Shown piece by piece: positions 61,941-64,000 of a stretch of DNA of 64,000 bases. Position numbers and translations under genes: made by a program. Position 1 is the first letter of the stretch, and each line of letters starts with the position of its first letter. A model generated the notes under the pieces. That model saw nothing but the letters and a program-made list of their open reading frames with translations, was not told where the DNA came from and made no database searches. The DNA is from Lucinisca nassula (taxonomy: Eukaryota > Mollusca > Bivalvia > Lucinida > Lucinidae), in contig OY757011.1 of NCBI GenBank assembly GCA_963580285.1, positions 198,913,644 through 198,977,643 of the forward strand, given 5' to 3'.

Positions 61941-62010
61941 TTTTGGCTCCAGCAAACAATGACACTAACAACGTCGTCGTTGTTTGACGGCTTCACGCTT
62001 CTCTGTAGTT
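61941..62010 (+). repeat. plus-strand scrap of the Naiad RT region at the junction
   Basis: 'aacaacgtcgtcgttgtttg' plus 'acggcttcac' matches 63,335-63,370, including the in-frame TGA followed by CGG. It lies between the two head-to-head copies, as expected from tandem or inverted Penelope-type insertions. Confidence 0.65.
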
Positions 62011-62013
62011 AAC

Positions 62014-63018
62014 ATGTCTGATTTGACATGACAGTCTACAGATTTAATTTATCTAATTACTTGACGTGCTGCAAACTGTAATATGCAGTACGTCGGTCAA
62101 ACTAACCGCATGCTTAAAACTAGATTGAACGAGCATTATCGTAGAATGAGTAAGCCTAAGAAAACTGACACTTTCTTGTACCGTCACTTTCGACGTACAG
62201 GTCATTCTGTAAATAACATTGTTATACAACCAGTGGAAAAACTTTATTACGATGCAAATTCTACATCTAGATTCAAAATAATCAAAAGACATGAAGCTGA
62301 ACTGAAATGGATTAAATTTTTACAGACCCCTTTTCCACTGGGATTTAATGACAAAATTTATCATGAGGGTAATATTTCCAGAATGCCGGACTTTGATATT
62401 TTCTCACTCCTGGAATGTCGAAAACGTAGAACTAGATCTCACGGCACCAGGAAAAATGGTAACTTTAAACGTAAAGCACGTGCGTTTAAACGAAACAATA
62501 CTAGACTGAAGTGACTGTCAATTATATTATTAAATCATGGACGCCACTCTATGCTTTCATTTTTAAGTTCATTACCCGTTTCTGTTTCACGTCTTCTGGA
62601 CACCGAGGCGAGTAAATTCTACGATAGTTCTCATCAGTTATATGATGCGGCTCTCTTAACTAGAGGCTATACTCCGCATACTCTCCGTCCTTACATTGAT
62701 TCTGAAATTAATCATAAACGTCATTTCTTCAAAATATCCTTCATTAATAAGGGTATGGATTTTATAGATTTGCCCAGTATCTTCCGTGAGAGATCGGTGC
62801 TTTCTTCCATTCCTGCTTATTTTCAAAATACTGAAACACCTATAATTTGCTATAAATATAACAAACCTGTTAGATCTATCATTTTTAATTTCAATAAACT
62901 TGTTTCAGATCTTGATATTGATACTAATACTCCTGATTCATGTGATTGTAAAAACTCAAAGTATTGCTATCCTGCTGCTGGTCATGTAATTACTGGCAAT
63001 TTAAAAAATTATTCCTGA
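62014..63018 (+). CDS. Naiad-type Penelope-like element: GIY-YIG endonuclease and CxC linker, with UGA codons
   Basis: From ATG 62,014 the frame is open to 63,003 except for TGA at 62,029, 62,062 and 62,512. Residues ~6-100 are a GIY-YIG endonuclease (DLIYLIT, then NMQYVGQT, RLNEHYRR, a histidine pair and the RHEAELKWI glutamate). The first two TGAs fall where Penelope-like GIY-YIG domains have conserved Cys. The linker has SMLSFLSSLPVS, IDLPSIFRERSVLSSIP and the CxC motif CDC at residues 310-312. N-terminal endonuclease plus CxC defines the Naiad group. An extra A in the run at ~63,003 shifts the frame, and RT continues in the next frame. Confidence 0.8.
62029..62064 (+). other. two UGA codons at conserved-Cys positions
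   Basis: TGA at 62,029-62,031 (residue 6, SDLT-U-QST) and at 62,062-62,064 (residue 17, LIT-U-RAANC) sit at the zinc-type Cys positions of Penelope GIY-YIG domains. The rest of the surrounding frame is well preserved, which argues for selenocysteine rather than decay. Confidence 0.7.
62512..62514 (+). other. third in-frame UGA (candidate selenocysteine)
   Basis: It lies between the basic end of the endonuclease region (RNNTRLK) and LSIILLNHGRHSMLSF in the same frame, with no TAA or TAG nearby in frame. Which residue relatives carry here is not known to me. Confidence 0.5.
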
Positions 63019-64000
63019 TTCTAGGATAAGGAATATAATTTCTAAAGGACCGAAATATCGGTTTCCTTCTAAAATTGATTTCAGTAAATGTAGAGATGAA
63101 ATCGCTGCTTCCTTGAATGAATTCGGTAATCGATGGTGTAAGCGAGAGTATGTTGAGCATAAAGCCCTTAAGGACTGGAAACTTAGCATTTTAAAACTAG
63201 TGAATAAACGCATTTCTTTCTATTCTCAAAATACTAACTTATTACCTCCTAAGCCCAAGACATCTTTACGTCATCTTAAACTAGGTATTCAAGAATTTCA
63301 TAAGAAGTTTGTTTTGGCCCCTGCAGACAAGGCCGCTAACAACGTCGTCGTTGTGTGACGGCTCCACTATGTTAACACGCTTAAGCAGGAGCTTGGTGGT
63401 ACTATGGCCTATGAACTTCAGCCTTTAGCTGAAGAGAGAGCTATAGTAGATAAACATGTTTGTCTTTCAGCCACCAAGTTTGCTGTGTGTGTTAACGAAG
63501 GCCAAGACAAGCTTCCTACGCTATACTGGTTACCAAAACTTCATAAAAAACCTTACAAAGCACGGTTTATTGCAAATTCTAGCTCTTGCACTACTACTGA
63601 ACTTTCTAAATTATTAACTTCCTGTCTTACTGCTATTAAAACGCATGTAATTAAATATTGTGATAAAGTCTTTGAAAGATCAGGTTTTGTTTTGGCCCCT
63701 GCAGACAAGGCCGCTAACAACGTCGTCGTTGTGTGACGGCTCCACTATGTTAACACGCTTAAGCAGGAGCTTGGTGGTACTATGGCCTATGAACTTCAGC
63801 CTTTAGCTGAAGAGAGAGCTATAGTAGATAAACATGTTTGTCTTTCAGCCACCAAGTTTGCTGTGTGTGTTAACGAAGGCCAAGACAAGCTTCCTACGCT
63901 ATACTGGTTACCAAAACTTCATAAAAAACCTTACAAAGCACGGTTTATTGCAAATTCTAGCTCTTGCACTACTACTGAACTTTCTAAATTATTAACTTCC
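63003..64000 (+). CDS. Naiad reverse transcriptase, N-terminal part (runs off window)
   Basis: After the frame change near 63,003 the frame reads IPDSRIRNIISKGPKYRFPS, CRDEIAASLNEFGNRWCKRE, then LAPADKAANNVVVV-UGA-RLHY and LPTLYWLPKLHKKPYKARFI, ANSSSCTTTELSKLL. These are the N-terminal and fingers region of Penelope-like RTs. The catalytic palm lies beyond the window. UGA at 63,356-63,358 is followed by CGG. A 378-bp in-frame perfect duplication repeats this part from 63,689. No TAA or TAG interrupts the frame. Confidence 0.75.
63311..64000 (+). repeat. perfect 378-bp tandem duplication
   Basis: 63,311-63,622 and 63,689-64,000 are identical over the whole visible 312 bp, offset 378 bp (126 codons). 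The second copy is cut by the window end. Confidence 0.95.
63356..63358 (+). other. fourth in-frame UGA (repeated at 63,734-63,736)
   Basis: It lies in ANNVVVV-U-RLHY, where Penelope-like RTs commonly have Cys. The same TGA-CGG is present in the duplicated copy and in the separate scrap at ~61,984, so it is inherited by the family and not private to this copy. Confidence 0.65.

Noticed and set aside
62014..63736. Treating the Naiad simply as a pseudogene full of nonsense codons
   Set aside because: All undisplaced stops are TGA, at least two replace conserved Cys, and the family has a SECIS-like 3' fold. Only the A-run frameshift looks like true damage.

Overview
This window looks like gene-poor, transposon-saturated DNA from a marine invertebrate, most likely a bivalve (clam-like) mollusc. 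The signs are intron-split coding exons, tRNA-derived and related SINEs with target-site duplications, an animal non-LTR retrotransposon carrying a 2A peptide, a Polinton/Maverick, and a Penelope-like element of the Naiad type whose reading frame is crossed only by UGA codons. The species assignment is inference; nothing here identifies the species directly.

Layout. 1-5.6 kb: a dead mariner transposase on the minus strand, split by a 4-kb non-autonomous DNA element (TIR GGGGCCAGTTTCATCAA) that itself holds SINEs and a MITE. 6.3-10.17 kb: a non-LTR retrotransposon with a 2A motif, PHD finger, endonuclease and reverse transcriptase, damaged by a frame break and one nonsense codon. 10.17-17.3 kb: AT-rich filler, a SINE, a MITE, degenerate tandem repeats and several 3' ends of the Naiad element. 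17,478-32,876: a complete 15.4-kb Polinton bounded by 117-bp TIRs (one mismatch), AG...CT ends and a 6-bp ATATAT target duplication. It encodes protein-primed DNA polymerase B, a DDE integrase, a packaging ATPase, a putative double-jelly-roll major capsid protein, a putative penton and other small virion-like proteins. Two of its genes are broken.

33.1-57.9 kb: eleven short exons on the plus strand form one host gene. They end in a stop at 57,932, and their splice phases agree at every junction except one, where an exon is probably missing. The introns are packed with MITEs, SINEs, tandem-repeat elements and Naiad fragments. 58-64 kb: more MITEs, a tRNA-Asn-like SINE, a minus-strand Naiad 3' end with a candidate SECIS element, and head-to-head with it the 5' two-thirds of a Naiad (GIY-YIG endonuclease, CxC linker, RT fingers) running off the window.

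The most interesting signal is the Naiad. All four in-frame stops in the undisplaced reading frame are TGA. Two of them sit exactly where Penelope-like GIY-YIG domains carry conserved cysteines. The 3' end of the family carries a SECIS-like fold (AUGA, a 9-bp stem with one U-U mismatch, unpaired AAA, then UGA) whose AAA overlaps the ORF's own TAA stop codon. Together these suggest a selenoprotein-encoding retroelement. Other points worth following are the near-intact Polinton with a recurrent A-rich start-codon context, the 2A peptide in the LINE, and a central palindrome shared by MITE subfamilies with different ends.
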